A DNA stretch of 64,000 bases. Source: Bacteroides gallinarum DSM 18171 = JCM 13658 (GTDB lineage: Bacteria > Bacteroidota > Bacteroidia > Bacteroidales > Bacteroidaceae). The stretch spans positions 1 through 64,000 of the forward strand of contig NZ_KB894139.1 in the NCBI RefSeq assembly GCF_000374365.1. Reading direction: 5' to 3'. The notes below the pieces were generated by a model that was not told the DNA's origin, ran no database searches, and was given only the letters and a program-made list of their open reading frames with translations. Below are positions 16,333 through 24,576 of the stretch, piece after piece (position 1 is the first letter of the stretch; every line of letters starts with the position of its first letter). The position numbers and the translations under genes are program-made.

Positions 16333-18765
16333 TTAAACATTCGCTATACTCATAATATCCGCAAATACGCCCGCAGCCGTTACACCCGCACCGGCTCCGT
16401 AGCCTTGTATCATCATAGGATATTCTTTATAACGCTCGGTCGTTAGCAGGATGATGTTATTGCTGCCTTCCAGCCCATAGAACGGGTGGGTGGCGCCCAC
16501 TTCCTGCAAGCCTACGGACGCCTTGCCGTTTTCCAGCTTGGCTACGAAGCGCCAGTGCTTGTTTTCCGCTTCCAGCACCTTGCGGCGTGCCTCGAAGTCC
16601 GCATCCAGTCCCGGCACTTTCTTCCAGAAGTCGTCCAGCGAGCCTTCAAAGAAATCGTCGGGCACAAAGAGGTTCTTCTCTACGTCGTCCTGCTCGATGC
16701 GATACCCGGCTTCGCGTGCCAGGATTACCAGTTTGCGGATTACATCCTTGCCGCTCAGGTCGATGCGCGGGTCTGGTTCGGAGTAGCGTTCCTCCTGTGC
16801 CATTTTAATGGTTTTGCTGAAAGGGATGTCCGCACTGATTTTGTTGAAGATATAGTTCAGCGTACCGCTGAGCACGGCTTCAATCTTCAGTATTTTGTCG
16901 CCGCTGTGGATAAGGTCGTTGATAGTATTGATGATAGGAAGGCCTGCGCCTACATTCGTCTCGAACAGGTACTTCACACCGCGCTGACGGGCTATCTGTT
17001 TCAGCTCGCGGTAGTTTTCGTATTCCGAAGAAGCGGCTATCTTATTGGCGGCAACCACCGATACGTTATGCTGCAAGAGGTCTTTATAAAGGGATGCCAC
17101 CCCAGCGCTCGCCGTACAGTCCACAAATACGGAGTTGAAGATATTCATGCCTACAATCTCGTTACGCAGGATTTCCAGCGAGCTCTCCTTGCCTTTCTCC
17201 CGCAGTTCTTCGCGGAAGCGCCCCAGGTCGAAGCCTTCCCGGCTGAACATCGCTTTATTGGCATCGGCTATGCCCACCACATTGAGTTGCAAGCCGTTCT
17301 CCTGCATCAGCTTCTGGCGCTGGCTGTGAATTTGCTCTATCAGGCTGCCGCCCACCGTACCGATACCGCAGATAAAGAGGTTCAATACCTGGTATTCCGA
17401 CAGGAAGAAAGAATCGTGGATAACATTCAGCGACTTACGCAGCGACTTGCTGTCTACCACGAACGAGATATTCGTTTCCGAGGCTCCCTGCGCGCAGGCT
17501 ATCACATTGATACCGTTGCGCCCCAGCGTACCGAACAGCTTACCGGCGATGCCCGGCGTATGCTTCATGTTCTCGCCTACGATAGCCACCGTAGCCAAGT
17601 CCTTTTCCGCCTGTATGGGCGAAATCTCTCCCATTTCAATCTCTTTGGCAAATTCCCCGTTCAGCACCTCGCATGCCAAGTCGGCATCGGCATTGCGCAC
17701 GCCGATAGAGGTCGAGTTCTCCGAGGAGGCCTGCGACACGAGGAATACACTGATGCCGTTCTTTGCCAAAGCCTTGAAGATACGGTAGTTTACTCCAATC
17801 ACGCCTACCATACCGAGTCCTTGTACCGTTATCAGGCTCGTATCGTTAATGGAGGAAATTCCTTTAATGGCCTTGCTCTGCGGGCTGGACACTTCTTGCT
17901 TGATAACCGTTCCTGCTCCTTCGGGATTGAAGGTGTTCTTTATTATAATAGGTATGTTCTTGTGGCAAACCGGATAGATAGTAGGCGGGTACACCACCTT
18001 CGCCCCGAAGTTGCAAAGCTCGGTAGCCTCTACATAGCTCAGTTCGTTAATGGTATAGGCGGTGGAAATCACGCGCGGGTCGGCAGTCATAAATCCGTCC
18101 ACATCCGTCCAGATTTCCAGGGCATCGGCATCCAGCGCCGCAGCGATAATGGCAGCCGTGTAGTCCGAACCGCCACGGCCGAGATTGGTAACCTCGCCCG
18201 TTGTCTTATCCGTAGAGATAAATCCCGGAACCAACGCGCGCGCGGGCAAATTCCGGAAGGTTTCCCGCACCAGCGAATTGGTGAGCTCCGTATCCAGCAC
18301 ATGTTTGGAATGTTTCTTCTCCGTTTTGATGAACCGGCGCGAGTCGAACCATTCCGCCCCCGTCAGTTGCGCCGCTATAATGGACGAAAGCCGTTCGCCA
18401 TAGCTCACAATCGTATCGGATGTTTTCTGCGAGAGGTCTTTAATCAGATAAATGCCCTGGAAGATGTCTTTCAGCTCGTTAAGCAACTCCCCTACCCGGC
18501 GTTGCAACGCCACTTGCGCCTCGCCCGCCGGAATCACTTCCTTTATCATTTCCACATGGCGGTACACTATCTCGCGGAATTCATTCTCATAAGAGGCATC
18601 GCCTGCCGCCGCCATTTTCGAAGTATTAATCAGCTTGTCCGTAATGCCGCCCAATGCGGATACCACCACTATCAAAGGCTCATTTACAGCTTCTACAATT
18701 CTCTTGACGCTTAAAATACTGCTGGCGGAACCTACGGACGTTCCGCCGAATTTTATTACTTTCAT
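16333..18765 (-). CDS. thrA: Bifunctional aspartokinase / homoserine dehydrogenase I
   Basis: Catalyses steps 1 and 3 of the threonine branch. The N-terminal kinase begins MKVIKFGGTSVGSASS with the ATP-binding KFGGTSVG; VVVSALGGITD and FGAKVVYPPT follow; two ACT regulatory modules lie around residues 310-460 (LITVQGLGMVGVIGV, VAIVGENMKHTPGIAGK); the dehydrogenase half opens with the NAD(P) loop FICGIGTVGGS near residue 470 and contains FVDCTASAGVA and AANKIAASSEYENY. Length 810 residues. The ATG at 18765 is chosen because upstream codons in frame run through the inverted-repeat leader. Threonine feedback through the ACT modules is expected. Confidence 0.95.
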   Translation of the reverse strand: MKVIKFGGTSVGSASSILSVKRIVEAVNEPLIVVVSALGGITDKLINTSKMAAAGDASYENEFREIVYRHVEMIKEVIPAGEAQVALQRRVGELLNELKDIFQGIYLIKDLSQKTSDTIVSYGERLSSIIAAQLTGAEWFDSRRFIKTEKKHSKHVLDTELTNSLVRETFRNLPARALVPGFISTDKTTGEVTNLGRGGSDYTAAIIAAALDADALEIWTDVDGFMTADPRVISTAYTINELSYVEATELCNFGAKVVYPPTIYPVCHKNIPIIIKNTFNPEGAGTVIKQEVSSPQSKAIKGISSINDTSLITVQGLGMVGVIGVNYRIFKALAKNGISVFLVSQASSENSTSIGVRNADADLACEVLNGEFAKEIEMGEISPIQAEKDLATVAIVGENMKHTPGIAGKLFGTLGRNGINVIACAQGASETNISFVVDSKSLRKSLNVIHDSFFLSEYQVLNLFICGIGTVGGSLIEQIHSQRQKLMQENGLQLNVVGIADANKAMFSREGFDLGRFREELREKGKESSLEILRNEIVGMNIFNSVFVDCTASAGVASLYKDLLQHNVSVVAANKIAASSEYENYRELKQIARQRGVKYLFETNVGAGLPIINTINDLIHSGDKILKIEAVLSGTLNYIFNKISADIPFSKTIKMAQEERYSEPDPRIDLSGKDVIRKLVILAREAGYRIEQDDVEKNLFVPDDFFEGSLDDFWKKVPGLDADFEARRKVLEAENKHWRFVAKLENGKASVGLQEVGATHPFYGLEGSNNIILLTTERYKEYPMMIQGYGAGAGVTAAGVFADIMSIANV

Positions 18766-18813
18766 TATATCGTTGTTTTTATTATTAATAGTCGGAGTGC
18801 TCCTCCGAATGGA

Positions 18814-18930
18814 ATTTCCACCGCAGAGGATGCAGAGCCTCACAGAGTTTTTTCTCCTTTTCCTGCCACCGGAATTGCACGGAACCGCACGGATAAGCTC
18901 TGCGGAACTTTGCATCTTCTGTGGCGAATA
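18814..18930. repeat. ORF-less inverted pair of CACAGAG-type ends in the thrA leader
   Basis: Left copy (18814-18852): CACCGCAGAGGATGCAGAG then CCTCACAGAGTTTTTT. Right copy (18897-18930, opposite strand): CGCCACAGAAGATGCAAAG then TTCCGCAGAGC. The two pair as an imperfect stem of about 30 bp around a 45-bp centre with no ORF. The ends match those of the GxxExxY element at 22432-22890, so this looks like a deleted, MITE-like derivative. Confidence 0.7.
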
Positions 18931-18978
18931 CTGAATAAAATGACTGAAAAACGGTGTAACACGTAGAAACACAAAATA

Positions 18979-19044
18979 CTATCCCCAACCCCTAAGGGTC
19001 ATGGTACACATGGATGTGACTGTATGTTGACAGTACTTGTTCAT
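18979..19044 (-). CDS. Possible threonine leader peptide (21 aa)
   Basis: A 21-codon ORF on the leader mRNA of thrA, starting at 19044 after AGAAGG, reads MNKYCQHTVTSMCTMTLRGWG. Four of its residues 8-16 are Thr. Position, size and the fact that it begins about 35 nt after the promoter -7 element resemble leader peptides of attenuated amino acid operons, but no textbook terminator/antiterminator with a T tract could be drawn. The downstream leader instead holds the inverted CACAGAG pair. A suggestion only. Confidence 0.35.
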   Translation of the reverse strand: MNKYCQHTVTSMCTMTLRGWG

Positions 19045-19078
19045 TGCCTTCTACTGTTTTCTTTTATGATAAGTGTTG

Positions 19079-19086
19079 CAAAAGTA
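19079..19086 (-). promoter_or_regulatory. Promoter -7 element of the threonine operon
   Basis: TACTTTTG on the minus strand, matching TAnnTTTG. It gives thrA a leader of about 305 nt. The -33 box is not clear; CAAA at 19101-19104 is too near. Confidence 0.55.
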
Positions 19087-19268
19087 ACAATAAAAATATT
19101 CAAACTATCACTTTTTACGACTTTTTTGCGATAAAAATACATATTCGCCTTATAAAGGGCAGAAATATGTAGATACGGCTGCCGGCAAATGTACACTTCC
19201 GGCAACGGAAAGAAGCGGAAGCAGGCAGAGTTTTATAACATTTTGCTATTATTTTCAAGATATATCAT

Positions 19269-19276
19269 TATCTTTG
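19269..19276 (+). promoter_or_regulatory. Promoter -7 element of the asparaginase gene
   Basis: TATCTTTG matches TAnnTTTG exactly, 27 bp before the ATG at 19304. A TTTG at 19242 is present but 23 bp away, so the -33 box is doubtful. Confidence 0.6.
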
Positions 19277-19303
19277 CATAGCAATTATGTAAGATTTTAG
19301 TGT

Positions 19304-20341
19304 ATGAACCCAGATGATACTTCCGTTTTGTTAATTTACACCGGCGGCACTATCGGAATGATAGAGAATGCGGAAACCGGAGCTTTGGAGAACTTCAACT
19401 TCGAACATCTGCAGAAGCATGTGCCCGAGCTCCAGAATTTTACGTTCCGCATCGGCACATACCAGTTCGACCCGCCCATGGATTCTTCGGACATGGACCC
19501 GGATGCCTGGTGTAAGCTCGTACGTATCATCAGCGATAATTACAACCTGTACACAGGTTTCGTCATCCTTCACGGTACGGACACAATGGCTTATACGGCA
19601 TCCGCCCTCAGCTTTATGCTCGAGGGGCTGGGCAAACCCGTTATCCTTACCGGCTCGCAGCTCCCTATCGGCGTACTGCGCACGGACGGCAAGGAGAACC
19701 TGCTGACAAGCATCGAAATCGCCACCGCCCGGCATTCCAATGGGCGGCCTGTCGTACCGGAGGTATGTATCTTCTTCGAGAACCACCTGATGCGCGGCAA
19801 CCGCACCACCAAGATAAACGCCGAGAATTTCAACGCCTTCCGTTCGTTCAATTATCCCGTGCTCGCTTCCGCCGGCATACATATCAAATATAATAATGTG
19901 CAGATTCATACGGACAGCGTACAAGAGCAGTTGCGGCCGCATTACCTGCTCGACACCAACATCGCCATATTGAAGCTGTTCCCCGGAATTCAGGAGAGTG
20001 TGGTAGATGCCGTTCTTGCCATTGAAGGGCTGAAGGCTGTGGTTCTGGAAACATACGGCTCGGGCAACGCCCCCCGGAAAGAGTGGTTCCTTCATCGCCT
20101 GCACCAAGCCTGCGAGCGCGGCATCGTCATTGTAAACGTGACCCAATGCAGTGCAGGCACGGTAGAAATGGAACGTTACGAAACCGGCTACCGCCTGATG
20201 CAGGCCGGCGTTGTCTGCGGATACGACAGCACCACGGAATCTGCCGTTACCAAGCTGATGTTCCTCCTGGGGCACGACTACTCTCCCGCCCGGGTGCGCG
20301 AACTGATGAACCGCTCCCTGGCAGGCGAGATTACCCTCTGA
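19304..20341 (+). CDS. ansA: Type I L-asparaginase
   Basis: Hydrolyses asparagine to aspartate and ammonia. The 345-residue protein has no signal peptide and so is cytoplasmic, as expected for type I. The two catalytic signatures are present: LLIYTGGTIGMI with nucleophile Thr in TGGTIG (13-18), and the second site HGTDTMAYTASAL with His90, Thr92 and Asp93, followed by the LTGSQLPI segment. It stands alone, convergent with the carbonic anhydrase gene, its 3' end running into a 24-bp tandem repeat. Confidence 0.94.
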   Translation: MNPDDTSVLLIYTGGTIGMIENAETGALENFNFEHLQKHVPELQNFTFRIGTYQFDPPMDSSDMDPDAWCKLVRIISDNYNLYTGFVILHGTDTMAYTASALSFMLEGLGKPVILTGSQLPIGVLRTDGKENLLTSIEIATARHSNGRPVVPEVCIFFENHLMRGNRTTKINAENFNAFRSFNYPVLASAGIHIKYNNVQIHTDSVQEQLRPHYLLDTNIAILKLFPGIQESVVDAVLAIEGLKAVVLETYGSGNAPRKEWFLHRLHQACERGIVIVNVTQCSAGTVEMERYETGYRLMQAGVVCGYDSTTESAVTKLMFLLGHDYSPARVRELMNRSLAGEITL

Positions 20342-20345
20342 CTCT

Positions 20346-20422
20346 CCCGGCAGAAAGGTTTACTCCCTCCCGACAAAAAGGTTTATTCCGTTACCGGCAG
20401 AAAAGCTTATTCCGTTACCGGC
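20346..20422. repeat. 24-bp tandem repeat between ansA and the carbonic anhydrase gene
   Basis: Units of the type CCGGCAGAAAAGCTTATTCCGTTA begin at about 20346, 20369, 20393 and 20417 (partial), period 23-24 bp. The array overlaps the last codons of the convergent carbonic anhydrase gene, whose C-terminal PVTE and stop are coded by it, suggesting that it expanded from that gene end. Confidence 0.7.
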
Positions 20423-20952
20423 GTCAGCGCCCCGGTCACGGAATCTATGATGAAGCCCGATACGCGGACGTCTTCCGGAATCAGCGGATGACTTAAAATG
20501 GCCTTCACCGTTTCCCGGACGGATTTCTCCGTATCGGCGAATCCGTAAAGCCAGGAGTCGAAGTCCACCCCGCAGAAACGTATCATATCTATCGTTTCCT
20601 GCCGGATGCCGCGCGCTTTCATATGCGCTATCATCTGCGAGCTGCTCATATGGCACGCGCCGCAATCGGAATGCGCAATGACCATTACTTCCTCCACGCC
20701 CAGTTCATAGATAGCTACCATAAGGCTGCGGATAACACTACCGAAAGGGTGCGAAATGATTCCACCGGCATTCTTTATCATTTTCACGTCGCCGTTCTTA
20801 AGCCCCAAGGCCGCCGGAAGCAGCTCGGTAAGGCGGGTATCCATGCACGAGAGGATAGCTATCTTCTTGTCGGGATATTTATTGGTGATGTACTTCTCGT
20901 ATCCCTTGCTCTCTACGAACCGGGCATTGTATTTAAGGATGTCTTCTATCAT
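20407..20952 (-). CDS. Beta-class carbonic anhydrase
   Basis: Interconverts CO2 and bicarbonate in the cytoplasm. The 181-residue protein has the beta-class zinc site: Cys36 and Asp38 in SCMDTRL, His94 and Cys97 in AHSDCGAC, with Arg40 for the Asp-Arg dyad. NAGGIISHP (61-69) is the conserved segment between them. The chain is on the short side, which fits the small beta-CA-like subgroup. It has its own promoter element TATATTTG at 20985-20978. Confidence 0.92.
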   Translation of the reverse strand: MIEDILKYNARFVESKGYEKYITNKYPDKKIAILSCMDTRLTELLPAALGLKNGDVKMIKNAGGIISHPFGSVIRSLMVAIYELGVEEVMVIAHSDCGACHMSSSQMIAHMKARGIRQETIDMIRFCGVDFDSWLYGFADTEKSVRETVKAILSHPLIPEDVRVSGFIIDSVTGALTPVTE

Positions 20953-20977
20953 GGTTGCCGTTATATGTTTCCGACAA

Positions 20978-20985
20978 CAAATATA
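20978..20985 (-). promoter_or_regulatory. Promoter -7 element of the carbonic anhydrase gene
   Basis: TATATTTG on the minus strand fits TAnnTTTG, 25 bp upstream of the ATG at 20952. Confidence 0.6.
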
Positions 20986-21028
20986 AAAAAACTCCGTGAC
21001 ACGCTGTCAGTCCTGAAACGAAAAATCG

Positions 21029-21036
21029 TACCTTTG
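21029..21036 (+). promoter_or_regulatory. Promoter -7 element of radA
   Basis: TACCTTTG fits TAnnTTTG, 27 bp upstream of the radA ATG; it shows that the long in-frame extension upstream of 21064 is not translated. Confidence 0.6.
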
Positions 21037-21063
21037 GGCAATTATTCTAAAGGAAGTTCTTTT

Positions 21064-22431
21064 ATGGCCAAAGAGAAAACGGTATATGTATGCAGCAACT
21101 GCGGGCAGGAGTCGCCCAAATGGGTGGGCAAATGTCCGTCGTGCGGGGAGTGGAACACCTATGTGGAAGAAATCGTGCGGAAAGAGCCCACAAGCAAGCG
21201 CCCGGTATCGGGAATAGAAACAGCCAAGGCAAAGCCCGTGACACTCGACGAGATTGCCGCCGGCGACGAACCCCGCATCGACCTGCACGACGCGGAGCTG
21301 AACCGGGTGTTGGGAGGCGGGCTGGTACAAGGCTCACTCGTGCTGATAGGCGGTGAGCCGGGCATCGGCAAATCGACCCTGGTACTGCAAACCGTGCTTC
21401 GGATACCGGAGAAACGCATTCTTTACATATCCGGCGAAGAAAGCGCCCGGCAGCTAAAGCTACGCGCCGACCGTCTGACGGGTACGTCCGGTAATTGCCT
21501 GATTGTCTGCGAAACCTCGTTGGAACAGATTTACGTACATATCAAGAATACACGCCCCGATTTAGTCATCATAGACTCCATACAGACTATTTCCACCGAA
21601 ACGCTCGAGTCTTCTCCGGGCAGCATAGCGCAGGTCAGGGAATGTTCCGCCTCTATCCTGCGCTTCGCCAAAGAGACGCATACGGCGGTTATCCTCATCG
21701 GCCATATCAACAAGGAAGGGAGCATCGCAGGTCCTAAGGTACTGGAACATATCGTAGACACCGTGCTCCAGTTCGAGGGCGACCAGCATTATATGTACCG
21801 CATCCTGCGCAGCATCAAGAACCGTTTCGGGAGTACCGCCGAATTGGGCATCTATGAAATGAGGCAGGACGGGTTGCGGCAGGTCAGCAATCCGTCGGAA
21901 CTGCTCCTCAGCCAAGACCATGAAGGCATGAGCGGCATAGCTATCGCCTCTGCCATAGAGGGCATACGGCCGTTCCTGATAGAGACGCAGGCATTGGTGA
22001 GCAGTGCCGTTTACGGAAACCCGCAACGTTCCGCCACCGGCTTCGACATACGGAGAATGAATATGCTGCTGGCCGTACTGGAAAAGCGTGTCGGTTTCAA
22101 GCTCGCCCAGAAAGATGTTTTCCTCAACATCGCCGGCGGACTGAAAGTGAACGACCCTGCCATAGACCTGCCCGTTATCAGCGCTATCCTGTCCAGCAAC
22201 ATGGATACGGCCATAGAACCGGAAGTATGTATGGCGGGAGAGGTCGGTTTATCCGGAGAAATCCGCCCCGTAAACAGGATTGAGCAACGCATCGGCGAAG
22301 CGGAAAAGCTCGGCTTCAAGCGGTTCATACTGCCCAAGTACAATATGCAGGGACTGAACACTTCCAAGCTGAAAATCGAGCTGCTGCCGGTAAGGAAGGT
22401 GGAGGAGGCGTTCAGGGGGGTGTTCGGGTGA
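21064..22431 (+). CDS. radA: DNA repair protein RadA (Sms)
   Basis: RecA-like branch-migration ATPase used in recombinational repair. The 455-residue protein has an N-terminal zinc finger Cys10/Cys13/Cys24/Cys27 (CSNCG, CPSCG), Walker A GGEPGIGKST, the RadA-specific KNRFG motif (SIKNRFGSTAELG) and a Lon-protease-like C-terminal domain (SSAVYGNPQRSATGFD, GLKVNDPAIDL, GLSGEIRPV). The ATG at 21064 starts MAKEKTVYVCSNCG, the standard N-terminus. Its stop codon touches the first base of the CACAGAG-ended element. Confidence 0.97.
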   Translation: MAKEKTVYVCSNCGQESPKWVGKCPSCGEWNTYVEEIVRKEPTSKRPVSGIETAKAKPVTLDEIAAGDEPRIDLHDAELNRVLGGGLVQGSLVLIGGEPGIGKSTLVLQTVLRIPEKRILYISGEESARQLKLRADRLTGTSGNCLIVCETSLEQIYVHIKNTRPDLVIIDSIQTISTETLESSPGSIAQVRECSASILRFAKETHTAVILIGHINKEGSIAGPKVLEHIVDTVLQFEGDQHYMYRILRSIKNRFGSTAELGIYEMRQDGLRQVSNPSELLLSQDHEGMSGIAIASAIEGIRPFLIETQALVSSAVYGNPQRSATGFDIRRMNMLLAVLEKRVGFKLAQKDVFLNIAGGLKVNDPAIDLPVISAILSSNMDTAIEPEVCMAGEVGLSGEIRPVNRIEQRIGEAEKLGFKRFILPKYNMQGLNTSKLKIELLPVRKVEEAFRGVFG

Positions 22432-22890
22432 TTTTTCACCACAGAGGACACAGAATTCACAGAGTTCTTATTAATGAACAATAATGGAGATAAACGAACT
22501 AACAGGAATAACACTGAAACAGGCTTATGAGGTGCATACGGTATTAAGTCCCGGATTATTGGAAAGTACTTACGAAGAGTGCTTATGCCATGAGCTTATA
22601 CGTTGCGGTTTTATGGTCGAAAGACAAAAGGCATTGCCTATCGTATATAAAGACATAAAATCGAATGCAGGTTACCGGTTGGATATAGTAGTCAACAACT
22701 CGGTTATCATCGGGTTGAAACCGGTAGAAGCTCTCAATCCGATACATACCTCCCGGCTCTTGACATACTTGAAGCTTTCTAAATACATTACGGCTTACTG
22801 ATAAACTTCAATGTCAGAAACCTAAAAGAAGGAATTAAACGATATATTATGTAAAACTCTGTGGGGCTCTGTGCCCTCTGTGGTGAAAAA
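22432..22890 (+). mobile_element. GxxExxY element with CACAGAG inverted ends
   Basis: The gap between radA and the next gene is filled by a 459-bp unit. Left end: TTTTTCACCACAGAGGACAC then AGAATTCACAGAGTT; right end, reverse complement: TTTTTCACCACAGAGGGCAC then AGAGCCCCACAGAGTTTTAC. Each end holds three CACAGAG-like heptamers separated by 2-3 bp. One gene, of the GxxExxY family, lies between. Related ends without the gene occur at 18814-18930 and 31008-31044. The mobile nature is inferred from the repeated ends and the enclosed gene; no target-site duplication could be seen. Confidence 0.6.
22484..22854 (+). pseudogene. GxxExxY-family protein, frameshifted and missing a catalytic residue
   Basis: The frame from ATG 22484 gives 105 residues (MEINELTGITLKQAYEVHTV...) with GLLESTY (Gly24, Glu27, Tyr30), the motif that names the family. 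These proteins resemble PD-(D/E)xK nucleases: Asp67 in YRLDIVV and Lys79 are present, but the usual Glu of the ExK pair is Gly77 (IIGLK instead of IIELK). The frame ends at a TGA at about 22801, while the expected C-terminus, LLINFNVRNLKEGIKRYIM, continues in the next frame to 22854. A one-base deletion near 22780-22795 explains this. The gene is therefore decaying. Confidence 0.75.
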
Positions 22891-22895
22891 GACAT

Positions 22896-24509
22896 ATGAT
22901 ACAAGAATACCAACTCCGCCTGCTGCCTGAAACTGCAGCCGACGAACAACGCTTAAAAGAATATCTCATACAAGAGAAAGGTTTGAATGCACGGGACATT
23001 ACCGGGATACGAATCCTGAAACGCAGCATCGACGCACGCCAGCGTACGGTTATCGTAAACCTGACCGTACGCACCTACCTCAACGAAATGCCGAAAGAGG
23101 ACGAATACCGGAAAACCCTATATAATAATGTGTCGGGCAAACCGCAAGTTATCGTCGTAGGAGCCGGTCCGGGCGGGCTGTTCGCCGCTCTGCGCCTGAT
23201 AGAACTCGGTCTGCGCCCGGTAATAGTGGAACGCGGAAAGAATGTACGCGACCGTAAAAAAGACCTTGCCCTGATAGGACGGGAACAAACCGTAGACCCG
23301 GAATCCAACTACAGCTTCGGGGAGGGCGGCGCCGGAGCCTATTCGGACGGCAAGCTCTATACCCGCAGCAAAAAGCGGGGAAATGTAGATAAGATACTGA
23401 ACGTATTCTGCCAACACGGTGCTTCGCCCTCCATACTCGTCGATGCTCACCCCCACATCGGGACGGACAAGCTGCCGCGGGTCATCGAGAACATGCGAAA
23501 CACCATTATAAGTTGTGGTGGCGAAGTTCATTTCGAGACACGCATGGACGCCCTGATTATCGAAGGCGATGAAGTGAAAGGCATCGAAACCCACACAGGG
23601 CAAACGTTCCTCGGTCCCGTCATACTCGCCACCGGGCATTCGGCGCGCGACGTGTACCGCTGGCTGGCAGCCAACCGGGTGGAGATAGAAGCCAAAGGTA
23701 TCGCCGTAGGGGTACGTCTGGAACATCCCGCCACCCTGATAGACCAGATACAATACCACAACCGCAACGGGCGCGGCCGATACCTACCCGCCGCCGAGTA
23801 CAGTTTCGTAACCCAAGTGGACGGCAGGGGTGTATATAGCTTCTGCATGTGTCCGGGCGGCTTCATCGTTCCGGCAGCCAGCGGTCGCCGGCAGATAGTG
23901 GTCAACGGCATGAGCCCCAGCAACCGCGGTTCCCGCTGGAGCAATTCGGGAATGGTAGTGGAGCTCCGCCCGGAGGACTTACCGGACAAAGAGCTGAAGA
24001 TAGATAACGAAGAAATAGCCGCACTCGCCGCACCGGACGGCTGCCTGACATCCAGCCCCCAGCTAAGCATGATGTACTTTCAGGAAGCCCTGGAGTACCT
24101 TTGTTGGCAACAAGGCAACAGGAAACAGACGGCGCCCGCACAGCGCATGGCGGACTTTACCAGGAAAAAGCTCAGCTACGACCTGCCCGACAGCTCCTAT
24201 GCGCCCGGGCTGGTATCGTCTCCCCTGCATTTCTGGATGCCGCCATTCATCGCAAACCGGCTGAGCAAGGGCTTCCAGCAGTTCGGTAAATACAGCCGCG
24301 GCTTCCTCACCAACGAGGCCGTCATGATTGGAGTAGAAACCCGCACATCGTCCCCGGTACGCATTATCAGGGACAAAGACACCTTGCAACACATCCGCCT
24401 GAAGGGGCTATTCCCCTGCGGAGAGGGCGCCGGATATGCAGGCGGAATCGTATCGGCGGGAATCGACGGGGAAAGATGCGCAGAAGCCGTAGGCCGGCTG
24501 TTGCTATAA
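22896..24509 (+). CDS. FAD-dependent oxidoreductase (NAD(FAD)-utilising dehydrogenase family)
   Basis: A 537-residue cytosolic flavoprotein. An N-terminal domain of about 80 residues (EYQLRLLPETAADEQ..., RILKRSIDARQRTVIVNLTV) precedes the dinucleotide fold VIVVGAGPGGLFAALRL with GAGPGG at 89-94 and the acidic VIVERG end. YSFGEGGAGAYSDGKLYTR, VILATGHSARDVY and the C-terminal FPCGEGAGYAGGIVSAGIDG complete the family pattern. This widespread group is poorly characterised and its substrate is unknown. Its start is only 5 bp beyond the GxxExxY element, so the element may influence its translation. Confidence 0.85.
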   Translation: MIQEYQLRLLPETAADEQRLKEYLIQEKGLNARDITGIRILKRSIDARQRTVIVNLTVRTYLNEMPKEDEYRKTLYNNVSGKPQVIVVGAGPGGLFAALRLIELGLRPVIVERGKNVRDRKKDLALIGREQTVDPESNYSFGEGGAGAYSDGKLYTRSKKRGNVDKILNVFCQHGASPSILVDAHPHIGTDKLPRVIENMRNTIISCGGEVHFETRMDALIIEGDEVKGIETHTGQTFLGPVILATGHSARDVYRWLAANRVEIEAKGIAVGVRLEHPATLIDQIQYHNRNGRGRYLPAAEYSFVTQVDGRGVYSFCMCPGGFIVPAASGRRQIVVNGMSPSNRGSRWSNSGMVVELRPEDLPDKELKIDNEEIAALAAPDGCLTSSPQLSMMYFQEALEYLCWQQGNRKQTAPAQRMADFTRKKLSYDLPDSSYAPGLVSSPLHFWMPPFIANRLSKGFQQFGKYSRGFLTNEAVMIGVETRTSSPVRIIRDKDTLQHIRLKGLFPCGEGAGYAGGIVSAGIDGERCAEAVGRLLL

Positions 24510-24548
24510 CAATTCCTCTTATTATAAGGAAGATACAAAAATAAACCG

Positions 24549-24556
24549 TACTTTTG
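24549..24556 (+). promoter_or_regulatory. Promoter -7 element of the LuxR-type regulator gene
   Basis: TACTTTTG matches TAnnTTTG, 20 bp before the ATG at 24577. Confidence 0.6.
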
Positions 24557-24576
24557 CAGATAAACCCGATATTCGC

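Noticed and set aside
16486..18714. A 742-codon open frame on the plus strand, antisense to thrA
   Set aside because: It lies wholly within the well-supported thrA gene, has no recognisable domain and no start signal; GC-rich codon use in thrA leaves this frame open by chance. The same holds for long antisense frames inside the lptF-like, tamB and purH genes.
18766..18972. Longer start of ThrA at 18972
   Set aside because: The added residues translate the inverted repeat of the leader, while MKVIKFGGTSVG at 18765 is the conserved aspartokinase start.
20623..21063. N-terminal extension of RadA in the same frame
   Set aside because: It runs antisense through the carbonic anhydrase gene and lies upstream of the promoter element at 21029; the zinc-finger start MAKEKTVYVCSNCG at 21064 is the family N-terminus.
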